Assembly (NCBI GenBank): GCA_963844205.1 | Contig: CAWJNK010000001.1 | Coordinates: 1,984,001 to 2,048,000, forward strand | DNA from: DASSUW01 sp963844205 | GTDB taxonomy: Bacteria; Actinomycetota; Thermoleophilia; Solirubrobacterales; Solirubrobacteraceae | DNA: 64,000 nucleotides | Direction: 5' to 3' | In this document: piece after piece, positions 44,655 to 53,329 of the stretch | Layout of the letters: each line of letters opens with the position of its first letter | Position numbering within the stretch: position 1 is the first letter of the stretch | Made by a program: the position numbers and the translations under genes | Notes under the pieces: generated by a model | Databases searched by the model: none | Told to the model about the DNA's origin: nothing | Seen by the model: the letters and a program-made list of their open reading frames with translations, nothing else

Positions 44655-44739
44655 CTGACCCGCGGCCATCCGCCCCCTTAACGCTCGAAGGCCCGCCGAT
44701 GGCGGGCCTTCGTGCGTCGGGCGGACGGCCGCGGGTCAG
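44655..44739. terminator. Nested palindrome with bidirectional terminator-like hairpin
   Basis: AAGGCCCGCC/GGCGGGCCTT (44688-44710) is a perfect 10-bp stem with loop GAT. Outside it, CTGACCCGCGGCC at 44655 and the complement ending GGCCGCGGGTCAG at 44739 pair over 21 bp with one mismatch. The gap 44415-44828 (414 bp) holds this structure; I see no gene in it. Confidence 0.6.
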
Positions 44740-44828
44740 GGGCGTCCCGGGGTTGCTCCCGGGGCGTCCGGCCCGCGGTCTGATGGGGATGACCGGCATC
44801 CGGCCGGTCTTAACCGGGCTTCGCCCTC

Positions 44829-45905
44829 CTAACTGCTGTGGTCAAGCGCCCGCAGCACGTCGGCGACGAGATCCTCCGTGTCCTCGACGCCGGCGGAGAA
44901 GCGGATGAAGCCCTCGGGGACGTCGTCGGTGGCCCAGCGGCGGCGGCGCTCGGCGGTGGAGTGGACGCCGCCGAAGCTGGTCGCCTCGCTCACCAGGTCG
45001 CTCGCGTCGAGGAACGCCTGCGCCGCCTCGGCGCTCGGGAGCGCGAAGGAGATGACCGGTCCGACGCCCGGCCAGCGCACGTGCGAGAGGTCCGCACGCT
45101 GACCAAGCGCTTCGACGAGCGCCCGGGCATTGGCCTGCGAGCGCTCGAGCCGGATCCCCAGCGTCGCCAGCGAGCGGTGCGCCAGCCAGGCCTCGAACGG
45201 GCCGAGGATGCTGCCGGTGCGGGTGCGCCACTCGACGAGCTCGTCCGCCAACGCGTCGTCGCGGACGCTGACCGCGCCCATCAGCACGTCCGAGTGACCG
45301 GTGAGCGCCTTGGTGCCGGAGGTCATCGCGAAGTCGGCGCCGTGGTCGAGCGGACGTATCCCGAGCGGCGTCGCCACGGTGTTGTCGACGGCCGCCAGCG
45401 CGCCCGCGGCGTGCGCCGCCGCCACCACCACGTCGAGGTCGCAGACGTCGAGCTGCGGGTTGGAGGGCGTCTCCACCCAGACGAGCGTCGCGCCGTCGGC
45501 GGCGGCGACGATCCGCTCGGTGTCCGTCGGGACGAGCCGCACCTCGATGCCCTTCGGCTCGAGGTCGAGCTCGGCGATCTTGCGGATCCCCGGGTAGCCG
45601 TCGCCGCACGCGACCAGCACGTCCCCGGGCTTCAGGCGCGGCAGCACGACCGCGGCCACCGCGGCCATCCCCGACGCGAAGACGACGCAGCGGCCGCCGT
45701 CGAGCTCGCCGATGGCGCGCTCGAGGTGCGTCCACGTCGGGTTGGCGTCTCGCCCGTAGCCGTACGGCGTGGTGTTCGGATCGCCGCGCAGGTGGTACGG
45801 GGCGGCGAGGACCGGGCCGGGGAGCAGCGGCTCGCCCTGGGCCGCGGGCGGCAGCCCCGCGTGCACGGCGCGGGTGCTGGGGCCGAGTCGGGGAGCGTCG
45901 GTCAT
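44829..45905 (-). CDS. PLP-dependent trans-sulfuration-type enzyme (cystathionine gamma-synthase/lyase family)
   Basis: Protein of 358 residues. GYGRDANPTWTHLERAI, FASGMAAVAAVVLPRLKPGD, VWVETPSNPQLDVCDL, DNTVATPLGIRPLDHGADF and MTSGTKALTGHSD (catalytic lysine) fit the Cys/Met metabolism PLP family. It acts on cysteine, homocysteine or a cystathionine-like substrate. Synthase versus lyase cannot be decided. Starts only 25 bp from the divergent serine hydrolase gene. Confidence 0.88.
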   Translation of the reverse strand: MTDAPRLGPSTRAVHAGLPPAAQGEPLLPGPVLAAPYHLRGDPNTTPYGYGRDANPTWTHLERAIGELDGGRCVVFASGMAAVAAVVLPRLKPGDVLVACGDGYPGIRKIAELDLEPKGIEVRLVPTDTERIVAAADGATLVWVETPSNPQLDVCDLDVVVAAAHAAGALAAVDNTVATPLGIRPLDHGADFAMTSGTKALTGHSDVLMGAVSVRDDALADELVEWRTRTGSILGPFEAWLAHRSLATLGIRLERSQANARALVEALGQRADLSHVRWPGVGPVISFALPSAEAAQAFLDASDLVSEATSFGGVHSTAERRRRWATDDVPEGFIRFSAGVEDTEDLVADVLRALDHSS

Positions 45906-45930
45906 ACGGGCGAGTATGGTCTGCCGCCGT

Positions 45931-46731
45931 ATGCGACGCCTCGCGGCCGCCGTCCTGCTCGCCGCGCTGGTCTCGCCGGCGGGAGCGTCAGCCGAGCGCT
46001 GGCAGCCGGACGTAGCTGGCGCCGCCGCCTGGGCCGCCCAGCGCCAGGGCTCGGTCACGTTCGCCGTCCGCACGCATGACCGCCTGCTCGGCCGCGGGCT
46101 GGACCGCCAGGTCCCGGGCGCGAGCGTGATGAAGGCGATGTTCATGGTCACGTACCTGCGCCAGGCGAGCGTCCGCGACCGCGACCTCGAGGCGAGCGAC
46201 CGCAGGCTGCTGGCGCCGATGATCCGCCGCTCCGACAACGTCACCGCCACCCGGATCCGGGACATCGTCGGAAACGACGCGATCGTGCGGCTCGCCGAAC
46301 GGGCCGGCATGACGCGCTTCGAGATCGATCCGATCTGGGGCCTGTCGCGGATCACGGCGCGCGACCAGACGCGGTTCTTCCTCGACATCGAGCACCTGCT
46401 GCCGGAGCACCACCGCGCCTATGCGCTGCGGCTGCTGCGCACGATCGTCCCGTCCCAGCGCTGGGGCATGGCGCAAGTCATCCCCGAGCGCTGGCGGCTG
46501 CACTTCAAGGGCGGCTGGGGGTCCGGCACCGGCGCGGTGGACCACCAGGTCGGGCTGCTGCGCCGCGGCGACTATCGCGTGGCGATCGCCGTGCTCACCA
46601 CCGGCAGCCCGTCGCACGCCTACGGCAAGGCGACGCTGCGCGGGGTGGCGAAGCGGCTGATGCACGGCCTCGGCCCGCAGCGCACCGGCACGGCGGAGCC
46701 GATCGAGACCGCGATCCAGGCCAGCCGGTAG
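45931..46731 (+). CDS. Secreted serine hydrolase, class A beta-lactamase fold
   Basis: Protein of 266 residues with a cleavable signal peptide (MRRLAAAVLLAALVSPAGASA). Catalytic S-x-x-K in GASVMKAMF, SDN in RRSDNVT, and KGG in FKGGWGSG (KTG position). These are the three motifs of class A beta-lactamases, but it may be a D-alanyl-D-alanine-type or other hydrolase. Acts outside the membrane. An ATG five codons earlier (45916) is possible. Confidence 0.85.
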   Translation: MRRLAAAVLLAALVSPAGASAERWQPDVAGAAAWAAQRQGSVTFAVRTHDRLLGRGLDRQVPGASVMKAMFMVTYLRQASVRDRDLEASDRRLLAPMIRRSDNVTATRIRDIVGNDAIVRLAERAGMTRFEIDPIWGLSRITARDQTRFFLDIEHLLPEHHRAYALRLLRTIVPSQRWGMAQVIPERWRLHFKGGWGSGTGAVDHQVGLLRRGDYRVAIAVLTTGSPSHAYGKATLRGVAKRLMHGLGPQRTGTAEPIETAIQASR

Positions 46732-46751
46732 AGCCGGAAGTCGTCGTGCAT

Positions 46752-47432
46752 CGTCGCGTCGCGAAACGACCTCCACTGGGCCGACCGCCCCTCGCTGCTC
46801 CTGCTCTCCCACCTGCTGCGCGACCCGCGGCCGGCGCGGCTCGTCGTGGTCGGGACGTATCGCGAGAGCGAGCTCGGCCGCGGCCATCCACTCGCCCGCG
46901 CGCTCACAGACCTGCGGCGCGACCGGTTGGTGGACCGCGTCGCGCTCGGCGGGCTCGACGACGCCGCCGCGGGGCGGCTGATCGAGGCTTGGGTCGGGAC
47001 CGAGGCGACCGCGGACCTGGTGTCCGCCGTCCACGACGAGACCGGCGGCAACCCGTTCTTCATCGAGGAGGTGCTGCGGCACCTGCTCGAATGCGGCGCG
47101 GTCGAGCACGGGCACCTGACGCGGTCTACGACCACGGGAGCGTCGACTACGCGCTCGCGCTGTTCGCAACCACCGCCGGCCGCCGCGCCGACGCCAGCGC
47201 CCACTTCGAGGCGGCGCTGGCCGCGGACGAGGCCCTGGGCGCCCGGCCGTGGCTCGTCCACACGCAGGTCGCGTTCGCGGAGCTCCTGAGCGCCGAGGGC
47301 AACGGCGCCCGAGCGCGCGAGCTCGCGGCGGCGGCCGTGGCAGAGGCGGAGGTGCTCGGCATCGCCGCCGTCATCACGCCCACGGTCGCTGCGCTCGCAA
47401 ATAGAGAGGGCGCCCCGGAGGGCGCCCTCTAG
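46752..47432 (+). pseudogene. Decayed SARP/LuxR-type ATPase (fragments)
   Basis: Two fragments of a protein like that at 40869: residues DLHWADRPSLLLLSHLLRD...GTYRESELGRGHPLARALTDLRR...DETGGNPFFIEEVLRHL in one frame, up to about 47120; then a TPR tail (YALALFATTAGRRADASAHFEAALAADEALGARPWLVHTQVAFAELLSAEG) in another frame. The N-terminal winged helix, Walker A and most of the middle are missing. It runs through the terminator hairpin at 47404. A relic of an internal deletion. Confidence 0.8.
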
Positions 47433-47490
47433 TCACGGCGGGCCGGACGCCCGCCATGACCGTCAGACCGCGGGTCCGGACGACCCGCGG
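47404..47490. terminator. Three tandem hairpins after clpC
   Basis: AGAGGGCGCC/GGCGCCCTCT, GGCGGGC/GCCCGCC and CCGCGGGT/ACCCGCGG follow one another just after the clpC stop (minus strand). The first is also the end of the pseudogene (plus strand). None has a good U-tract. Confidence 0.6.
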
Positions 47491-47492
47491 AG

Positions 47493-50087
47493 CTAATCCT
47501 CTGTCGCCTGTGGCTCGACCGCCGGCTGGTCGAGCGCGCCGCCGTCGTCGACGCCCTCCTCCGGCTGGTCGGTCTTGCCGCCGACCGTGGCCGGCACCGG
47601 CTTCTTCTCGGGCTTGACGACCGTCAGCACGAGGTCCTGCTCCTCGCCCTCCGACGCCTTCTCGACGAGCACCGTGGCCTGCGGGTCGAGCTCCGCGCGG
47701 AGCACGAAGTCGGCCAGCGGGTCCTCGATGTAGCGCTGGATCGCCCGGCGAAGCGGCCTCGCGCCCATCGCCGGGTCCCACCCCTTCTCGACCAGGAAGT
47801 CCTCGGCCGCCTCGGTGAGGTCGAGCTGCAGCTCGCGCTCGGCGAGCTGGCCGCGGATCCGGCGGAGGAGCAGGTCGACGATCGTCTTGATCTCCTCCTT
47901 GGTCAGCTTGTGGAAGACGATGACCTCGTCGATGCGGTTGAGGAACTCGGGGCGGAAGACCTTCTTGAGCTCGCCCGTGACCCGGTTCTTCATGTCGTCG
48001 TAGGTCATGCCGTGGTCGTCGTCGCCGACCGTGAAGCCGAGCGGCGTGTTCCGCGCGATCTCGCTGGCCCCGATGTTCGAGGTCATGATCACGATCGCGT
48101 GGCGGAAGTCCACGGTGCGGCCCTGCGAGTCCGTGAGCCGGCCGTCCTCCAGGATCTGCAGGAGGATGTTGAAGACGTCAGGGTGCGCCTTCTCGATCTC
48201 GTCGAGCAGGAGCACGCTGTACGGCTTGCGGCGCACGGCCTCGGTGAGCTGGCCGCCCTCGTCGTAGCCGACGTAGCCCGGAGGCGAGCCGACAAGCCGG
48301 GACACGGCGTGCTTCTCCATGTACTCCGACATGTCGATGCGCACCATCGCGTCCTCGTCGCCGAACAGGAACTCGGCGAGCGTGCGGGCGAGCTCGGTCT
48401 TGCCGACGCCGGACGGGCCGAGGAAGACGAACGAGCCGGTCGGGCGCTTCGGGTCCTTCAGCCCCGCGCGCGAGCGGCGGATCGCCTTCGACACGACCTC
48501 GATCGCCTGGTGCTGACCGATGACGCGCTTGTGCAGCTCGTCCTCCATCCGCATCAGCTTCTGGGTCTCGGCCTCGGTGAGCTTGAAGACCGGGATGCCC
48601 GTCCACATCGAGACGATGTCCGCGATCTCCTCCTCGCCGATCGACGGGCGCTCGCCGCCCTCGCCGGACTCCCAGGCGTCCTCGAGCTCGCGCTTCTTGT
48701 TGGTGAGGCGCCGCTCCTTGTCGCGCAGCTGCGCGGCCTTCTCGAACTCCTGGTTCTCGATCGAGGCCTCCTTGTCGCGCCGCGTCGTCTCGATCTCTTC
48801 CTCGAGCTCCCGGTAGACGGGCGGGGAGGACATCGACTTGATGCGCATGCGCGAGGCGGCCTCGTCGATGAGGTCGATCGCCTTGTCGGGGAGGAAGCGG
48901 TCGGAGATGTAGCGGTCGGCCAGCTCGGCCGCCGCCTCCAGCGCCTCGTCCGTGATGTTGATCTTGTGGTGCGCCTCGTAGCGGTCCTTGAGCCCCTTGA
49001 GGATCTGGACCGTCTCCTCGATCGACGGCTGGTCGACCGTGATCTTCTGGAAGCGGCGCTCCAGCGCGCTGTCGCGCTCGAGGTACTTGCGGTACTCGTC
49101 GAGCGTCGTGGCGCCGACGGTCTGCAGCTCGCCTCGGGCGAGGGCGGGCTTGAGGATGGACGCGGCGTCGATCGCGCCCTCCGCGGCACCCGCGCCGACG
49201 AGGTTGTGGAGCTCGTCGATGAACAGGATGATGTCGCCGCGCTGGGTGATCTCCTTCATCACCTTCTTGAGGCGCTCCTCGAACTCGCCGCGGTACTTCG
49301 AGCCGGCGACCAGCGCGGCCAGGTCGAGCGTGTAGATCTGCTTGTTCTTGAGCAGCTCCGGCACGTCGCCGTTCGTGATGCGCTGGGCGAGACCCTCGAC
49401 GACGGCGGTCTTGCCGACGCCGGGCTCGCCGACGAGCACCGGGTTGTTCTTGGTGCGGCGGCTGAGGATCTGCATGATCCGCTCGATCTCGGTCTCGCGA
49501 CCGACGACCGGATCCAGCTTGCCCTCGGCGGCCAGCTTGGTGAGGTTGCGACCGAACTGGTCGAGAAGCTTGGACGACTTCTTCCCCTCGCCCTGCGCGG
49601 CGCCCGCGGCGGCGCCGGCGCTCGCGCCGGAGCCCGACTGCCGCCGGCCACCTGGGCCCGACAGCATGCGGATGACCTCGTTGCGGATCTTCTCGGAGTC
49701 GGCGTCGAAGTCGAGGAGGATGCGGGCGGCGACGCCCTCGTTCTCCCGGACCAGGCCGAGGAGGATGTGCTCGGTGCCGATGTAGTTGTGGCCGAGGCTC
49801 AGCGCTTCCCGAAGCGCGAGCTCCAGCACCTTCTTGGCGCGGGGGGTGAACGGAATCTGGCCGGAGGTAACCTCCTCGCCCGAGCCCACGATGCGGACAA
49901 CCTGGGCGCGCACGCGCTCCACGGTGATGTCCAGGCTCTCGAGGACGCGTGCGGCGAGGCCCTCCTCCTCCCGGAGGAGGCCGAGGAGGATGTGCTCGGT
50001 GCCGATGTAGTTGTGCTTGAGGGTTCGGGCTTCCTCTTGGGCGAGGACGACCACCTGACGTGCTCGCTCTGTGAATCGCTCGAACAT
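47493..50087 (-). CDS. clpC: ATP-dependent Clp protease ATPase subunit ClpC
   Basis: Protein of 864 residues. Two N-terminal Clp repeats (HNYIGTEHILLGLLREEEGLAARVL), first AAA+ domain with Walker A GEPGVGKTAV, a UVR-type middle segment (EFEKAAQLRDKERRL), second AAA+ domain with GPSGVGKTEL, and a charged tail. Unfolds proteins for ClpP. In actinobacteria often essential. A 210-bp gap upstream has no gene and no convincing promoter by eye. Confidence 0.96.
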   Translation of the reverse strand: MFERFTERARQVVVLAQEEARTLKHNYIGTEHILLGLLREEEGLAARVLESLDITVERVRAQVVRIVGSGEEVTSGQIPFTPRAKKVLELALREALSLGHNYIGTEHILLGLVRENEGVAARILLDFDADSEKIRNEVIRMLSGPGGRRQSGSGASAGAAAGAAQGEGKKSSKLLDQFGRNLTKLAAEGKLDPVVGRETEIERIMQILSRRTKNNPVLVGEPGVGKTAVVEGLAQRITNGDVPELLKNKQIYTLDLAALVAGSKYRGEFEERLKKVMKEITQRGDIILFIDELHNLVGAGAAEGAIDAASILKPALARGELQTVGATTLDEYRKYLERDSALERRFQKITVDQPSIEETVQILKGLKDRYEAHHKINITDEALEAAAELADRYISDRFLPDKAIDLIDEAASRMRIKSMSSPPVYRELEEEIETTRRDKEASIENQEFEKAAQLRDKERRLTNKKRELEDAWESGEGGERPSIGEEEIADIVSMWTGIPVFKLTEAETQKLMRMEDELHKRVIGQHQAIEVVSKAIRRSRAGLKDPKRPTGSFVFLGPSGVGKTELARTLAEFLFGDEDAMVRIDMSEYMEKHAVSRLVGSPPGYVGYDEGGQLTEAVRRKPYSVLLLDEIEKAHPDVFNILLQILEDGRLTDSQGRTVDFRHAIVIMTSNIGASEIARNTPLGFTVGDDDHGMTYDDMKNRVTGELKKVFRPEFLNRIDEVIVFHKLTKEEIKTIVDLLLRRIRGQLAERELQLDLTEAAEDFLVEKGWDPAMGARPLRRAIQRYIEDPLADFVLRAELDPQATVLVEKASEGEEQDLVLTVVKPEKKPVPATVGGKTDQPEEGVDDGGALDQPAVEPQATED

Positions 50088-50297
50088 GATGGTGCGCAGT
50101 CCTTCCTGCTACTTGATGGCTAGCGCTTGGTCGATTCGGCGGTCCGGTACTCGGGGTCGGAAGACGAAAATACCCCGATCCTTCATCCGTGTATTCGGCA
50201 ACCGCTTCTGCCGGGATGAGGACTCGGGGTGTCGACTTGCGGCCATGGGTCAGTTTACCAACGGCCCGCCGAGTGGCCGGATGGTCGATGTGGGCGA

Positions 50298-51158
50298 TCA
50301 GACCGTCGCCGCGAGGCCCGTCGCAAACCGCGCGACGAGCGCTTCCGGGCTGCGCCGGAGCTGGCGCCCCGTGACCCTCAGGACGCGCTCGCCCGCGAGC
50401 TGAAGGGCGGCGTCCTTGAGGCGATCGGACTCGAACGCGGTGCGAGACGAGTGCGTGCTCCACCCGTCGAACTCGACGACGAGTCGCTGGTCCGGCCAGT
50501 ACATGTCGACTTCGTGGCCGTGCAGGCGAACGTTGGTCTGCGGATCGGGCAGGCCGGCGCGCTGGATGAGCGCCCTGAGCTCGCGCTCCATCCGCGACCG
50601 GGTCATGCCGGGATTGTCCTCGACGATGGCTCTGAGCGCCCCGCTTCGGGTCGCGAGGGCGCGGACCTGGTGGTGCGTGACCAAGCCGAGCACGAGCGCC
50701 TCGTTGTAGGCGCGGTCGAGCTCGTCGGGCGGCAGGTCCGCGAGCGTCTGGGCGGGGCTCGTGAGGCGGAGCCCGTGCCGCTTGCGCAGATCGAGGGCTT
50801 GGGCGTGATGCACCGTGACGCCGCGGCGGGATCGGCGATTGGCATTGAGGAGGGTGATGTGGATCGGGTCGGCGGGTCGGGGTGGGAGGAGGTCCCAGAT
50901 CGTCGCCGCGGTCCGGTGGCTGACGATCGCCCGCGGGCCGTACGCGGCGAGCGCGGCCGCTGGCTTCGTGAGCGCTGATTCGAGCGCGCCGACCAGGTAG
51001 ACGCCGCGATGCAGGCGGCGCAGCCAGCCCTTCGCCACCAACCGCCGGACGGCCGCCTCACTGAACCCCGCTTGTAGGAGATCGGCGGTGGTCACGACGC
51101 CATGCCGGCGGCGGGCCAGACCGACGATCGCCGCGTCCCGATCGACGGTTACGTGCAT
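50298..51158 (-). CDS. DUF559 nuclease-fold protein with AbiEi-like N-terminus
   Basis: Protein of 286 residues. The N-terminal winged helix (RRHGVVTTADLLQAGFSEAAVRRLVAKGWLRRLHRGVYLVG) resembles AbiEi antitoxin N-terminal domains. The C-terminal DUF559 domain (EVDMYWPDQRLVVEFDGWSTHSSRTAFESDR) keeps a D...ExD/H-type restriction-endonuclease-like core. Role unknown; no AbiEii toxin or methylase is nearby. The longer reading frame extends through repeat E and is rejected in favour of the ATG at 51158. Confidence 0.78.
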   Translation of the reverse strand: MHVTVDRDAAIVGLARRRHGVVTTADLLQAGFSEAAVRRLVAKGWLRRLHRGVYLVGALESALTKPAAALAAYGPRAIVSHRTAATIWDLLPPRPADPIHITLLNANRRSRRGVTVHHAQALDLRKRHGLRLTSPAQTLADLPPDELDRAYNEALVLGLVTHHQVRALATRSGALRAIVEDNPGMTRSRMERELRALIQRAGLPDPQTNVRLHGHEVDMYWPDQRLVVEFDGWSTHSSRTAFESDRLKDAALQLAGERVLRVTGRQLRRSPEALVARFATGLAATV

Positions 51159-51180
51159 CCGCGGACCTCGTCGCGGCCGC

Positions 51181-51305
51181 ATTTGCACGTTTCCGTCGCC
51201 CACGAGGGGAAACGTGCGAACTGCGGCTGCGGGCAGGCGGACATTGCACGAAACCGTCGGTCGGTGCGCATCCGCCCATGGTCCCTCCCTCAATGCCGCA
51301 GTTCG
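51181..51305. repeat. Palindromic dispersed repeat, copy E (about 125 bp, variant)
   Basis: CGAACTGCGGC at 51217 and CTCAATGCCGCAGTTCG ending at 51305 form the arms. A TTGCACGTTTCC...GGAAACGTGC hairpin precedes, and ATTGCACGAAACC sits inside. It lies between lysS and the DUF559 gene. Confidence 0.7.
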
Positions 51306-51323
51306 AAGAACCACGGCAAATCG

Positions 51324-52778
51324 TCACGAAGGCGGCGCAGTTTCGTCGCGCATCACGGGAAACAGGACGACCTCTCGGATCGTGGTCTTGCCCGTGAGCA
51401 GCATGACCAGGCGGTCGATGCCGATGCCGATGCCGCCCGTCGGCGGCATGCCGTGCTCCAGCGCCCGGACGTAGGCCTCGTCGTACGGCATGGCCTCCTC
51501 GTCGCCCGCCGCGGCGTCGGCGCGCTGGGCCTCGAACCGCGATCGCTGGTCGTCGGGGTCGTTGAGCTCGGTGAACGCGTTCGCGAACTCCATCCCGCCC
51601 GCGAAGGCCTCGAAGCGCTCGACGAGCCCGGGCTCGGACCGGTGGACCTTGGCCAGCGGCGACAGCTCGATCGGATAGTCGAAGAGGAACGTCGGCTCGA
51701 CCAGCGTCGGCTCGACGTACTTCGACAGCAGGTGGTCGACCAGCCGCGCCCACGTGGTCTCGTGCGCCGCGGGATCCAGCCCGGCCGCCACCATCGCCTC
51801 CCTCAAAGCCGAAGTGTCGCGGTGGGCGTACACATCGATCCCGGTGCGAGACGCGATCGCCCCGCCCAGCGTCTCGCGCTTCCAAGGGGATTCGAACCCT
51901 GAAACGCCCACCACCCCGGCGACGGTCGACACGAGCCGCTCGCACCGCTCCGCGATGTCCTGGTAGTCCGCGTACGCCTCGTACCACTCGAGCACCGTGA
52001 ACTCCGGGTTGTGCTTGAACGACACGCCCTCGTTGCGGAAGTCCTTGCCGATCTCGTACACGCGCTCCAGCCCGCCCACGATGAGCCGCTTGAGGTACAG
52101 CTCGGTCGCGATCCGCATGTACAGCGTGCGGTCGAGCTCGTTGTGATGGGTGACGAACGGCCGGCCCATCCCGCCGCCGTAGATCGGCTGCAGGATCGGG
52201 GTCTCGACCTCCACGAACCCCTCGGCGTCCAGGAACCGCCGCACCTCGCTGATCACGCGCGCGCGGATCATGAACAGCTCGCGCGCCTCCTCGCTGGCCA
52301 TCAGGTCCAGCTCCCGATGGCGGTAGCGCGTCTCGATGTCGGTCAGCCCGTGGTGCTTCTCGGGCGGCGGGCGCAGCGACTTGGCGAGGAGGTCCCACGA
52401 GTCGATCGCGAGCGAGAGCTCACCCCGCCGGGTACGGAAGACGGCGCCCTCGGCGCCCAGCAGGTCACCGAGGTCGAGCGAGACGAGGCGATCCAGCGAC
52501 TCCTGGCCGAGGATGTCGGCGCGCGCGTGGAGCTGGAGACGACCGGAGCGATCGACGAGATCGAGAAACGCGGCACGACCCTGCCCCCGGCGGGCGGCCA
52601 ACCGTCCGGCCACCCGCGCTCGCTCACCGCTCTCCTCACCTGCCTGAAGCTCGTCCCAGCGCGACCGCACCGAGGCGACGGGAACGACCCCGGGATACGA
52701 ATGCGGGAACGGCTCGACCCCCTCGTCGCGCAGCGCGGCGAGCTTGCGCCGGCGCTGAGCGACAAGTTCGTCGCTCAC
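51324..52778 (-). CDS. lysS: Lysyl-tRNA synthetase, class II
   Basis: Protein of 484 residues. N-terminal OB-fold anticodon domain, then class II core: motif 1 VISEVRRFLDAEGFVEVETPIL, motif 2 FRNEGVSFKHNPEFTVLEWYEAY, motif 3 GGIGIGIDRLVMLLTG. Charges tRNA-Lys. ATG overlaps the greA stop by four bases. Confidence 0.96.
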   Translation of the reverse strand: MSDELVAQRRRKLAALRDEGVEPFPHSYPGVVPVASVRSRWDELQAGEESGERARVAGRLAARRGQGRAAFLDLVDRSGRLQLHARADILGQESLDRLVSLDLGDLLGAEGAVFRTRRGELSLAIDSWDLLAKSLRPPPEKHHGLTDIETRYRHRELDLMASEEARELFMIRARVISEVRRFLDAEGFVEVETPILQPIYGGGMGRPFVTHHNELDRTLYMRIATELYLKRLIVGGLERVYEIGKDFRNEGVSFKHNPEFTVLEWYEAYADYQDIAERCERLVSTVAGVVGVSGFESPWKRETLGGAIASRTGIDVYAHRDTSALREAMVAAGLDPAAHETTWARLVDHLLSKYVEPTLVEPTFLFDYPIELSPLAKVHRSEPGLVERFEAFAGGMEFANAFTELNDPDDQRSRFEAQRADAAAGDEEAMPYDEAYVRALEHGMPPTGGIGIGIDRLVMLLTGKTTIREVVLFPVMRDETAPPS

Positions 52779-53260
52779 ACCTTGGCGACGTCGATCTTGG
52801 TGATCTTGAGCTCGCGGGCCTTGCCGTTGGGCAGCATCACGCTGACCACGTCCCCCCGCTTGTTGCCGAGCAGCGCCTGGCCGACCGGCGACTCGTTCGA
52901 CAGCCGGTTCTCACCCGGGTTCGCCTCGGTCGAGCCGACGATCGTGTACTGGAGCGACTTGCCCGAGCCCTCGTCCTTGACGTTGACGACGGACCCGACG
53001 CGCACGATGTCGTTCGACAGATCCTTGGCGTCGATCACCGAGGCGGAGCGCAGCTTGTCCTCCAGCGAGGCGATCCGCGACTCGAGCATCGCCTGCTCGT
53101 TCTTGGCGTCGTCGTACTCGGAGTTCTCGGAGATATCTCCGAACTCGCGGGCCTCCTTGATCCGCTCGGCGACTTCGCGGCGCTTGTCGGTCGAGAGGTA
53201 CTCGATCTCCTGCTTGAGCTTCTCGAGGCCTTCGGGTGTGAGGATGACGTCCTTCTGCAT
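52775..53260 (-). CDS. greA: Transcription elongation factor GreA
   Basis: Protein of 161 residues. Coiled-coil N-terminus (TPEGLEKLKQEIEYLST..REFGDISENSEYDDAKNEQAML) with the acidic tip DISENSEYDDAK, and a C-terminal FKBP-like domain with SPVGQALLGNKRGDVV. Stimulates RNA cleavage by stalled RNA polymerase. Typical of actinobacteria in size. Downstream of a terminator at 53290-53318. Confidence 0.96.
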   Translation of the reverse strand: MQKDVILTPEGLEKLKQEIEYLSTDKRREVAERIKEAREFGDISENSEYDDAKNEQAMLESRIASLEDKLRSASVIDAKDLSNDIVRVGSVVNVKDEGSGKSLQYTIVGSTEANPGENRLSNESPVGQALLGNKRGDVVSVMLPNGKARELKITKIDVAKV

Positions 53261-53289
53261 GTCGTCGTCCCTTGCGGCTGGGGTCCGGA

Positions 53290-53318
53290 GAAAGAAAACG
53301 CCCGCACAGTGGCGGACG
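53290..53318 (-). terminator. Rho-independent terminator after dus
   Basis: On the minus strand CGTCCGC-(6 nt)-GCGGGCG followed by TTTTCTTTCT. One G-T wobble pair. Lies between dus and greA, so greA-lysS has its own promoter. Confidence 0.75.
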
Positions 53319-53329
53319 AGGGAGTGCGC

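Noticed and set aside
50298..51314. Longer DUF559 protein starting at 51314
   Set aside because: The extra N-terminus is encoded by repeat E and has no family similarity; ATG at 51158 fits the domain.
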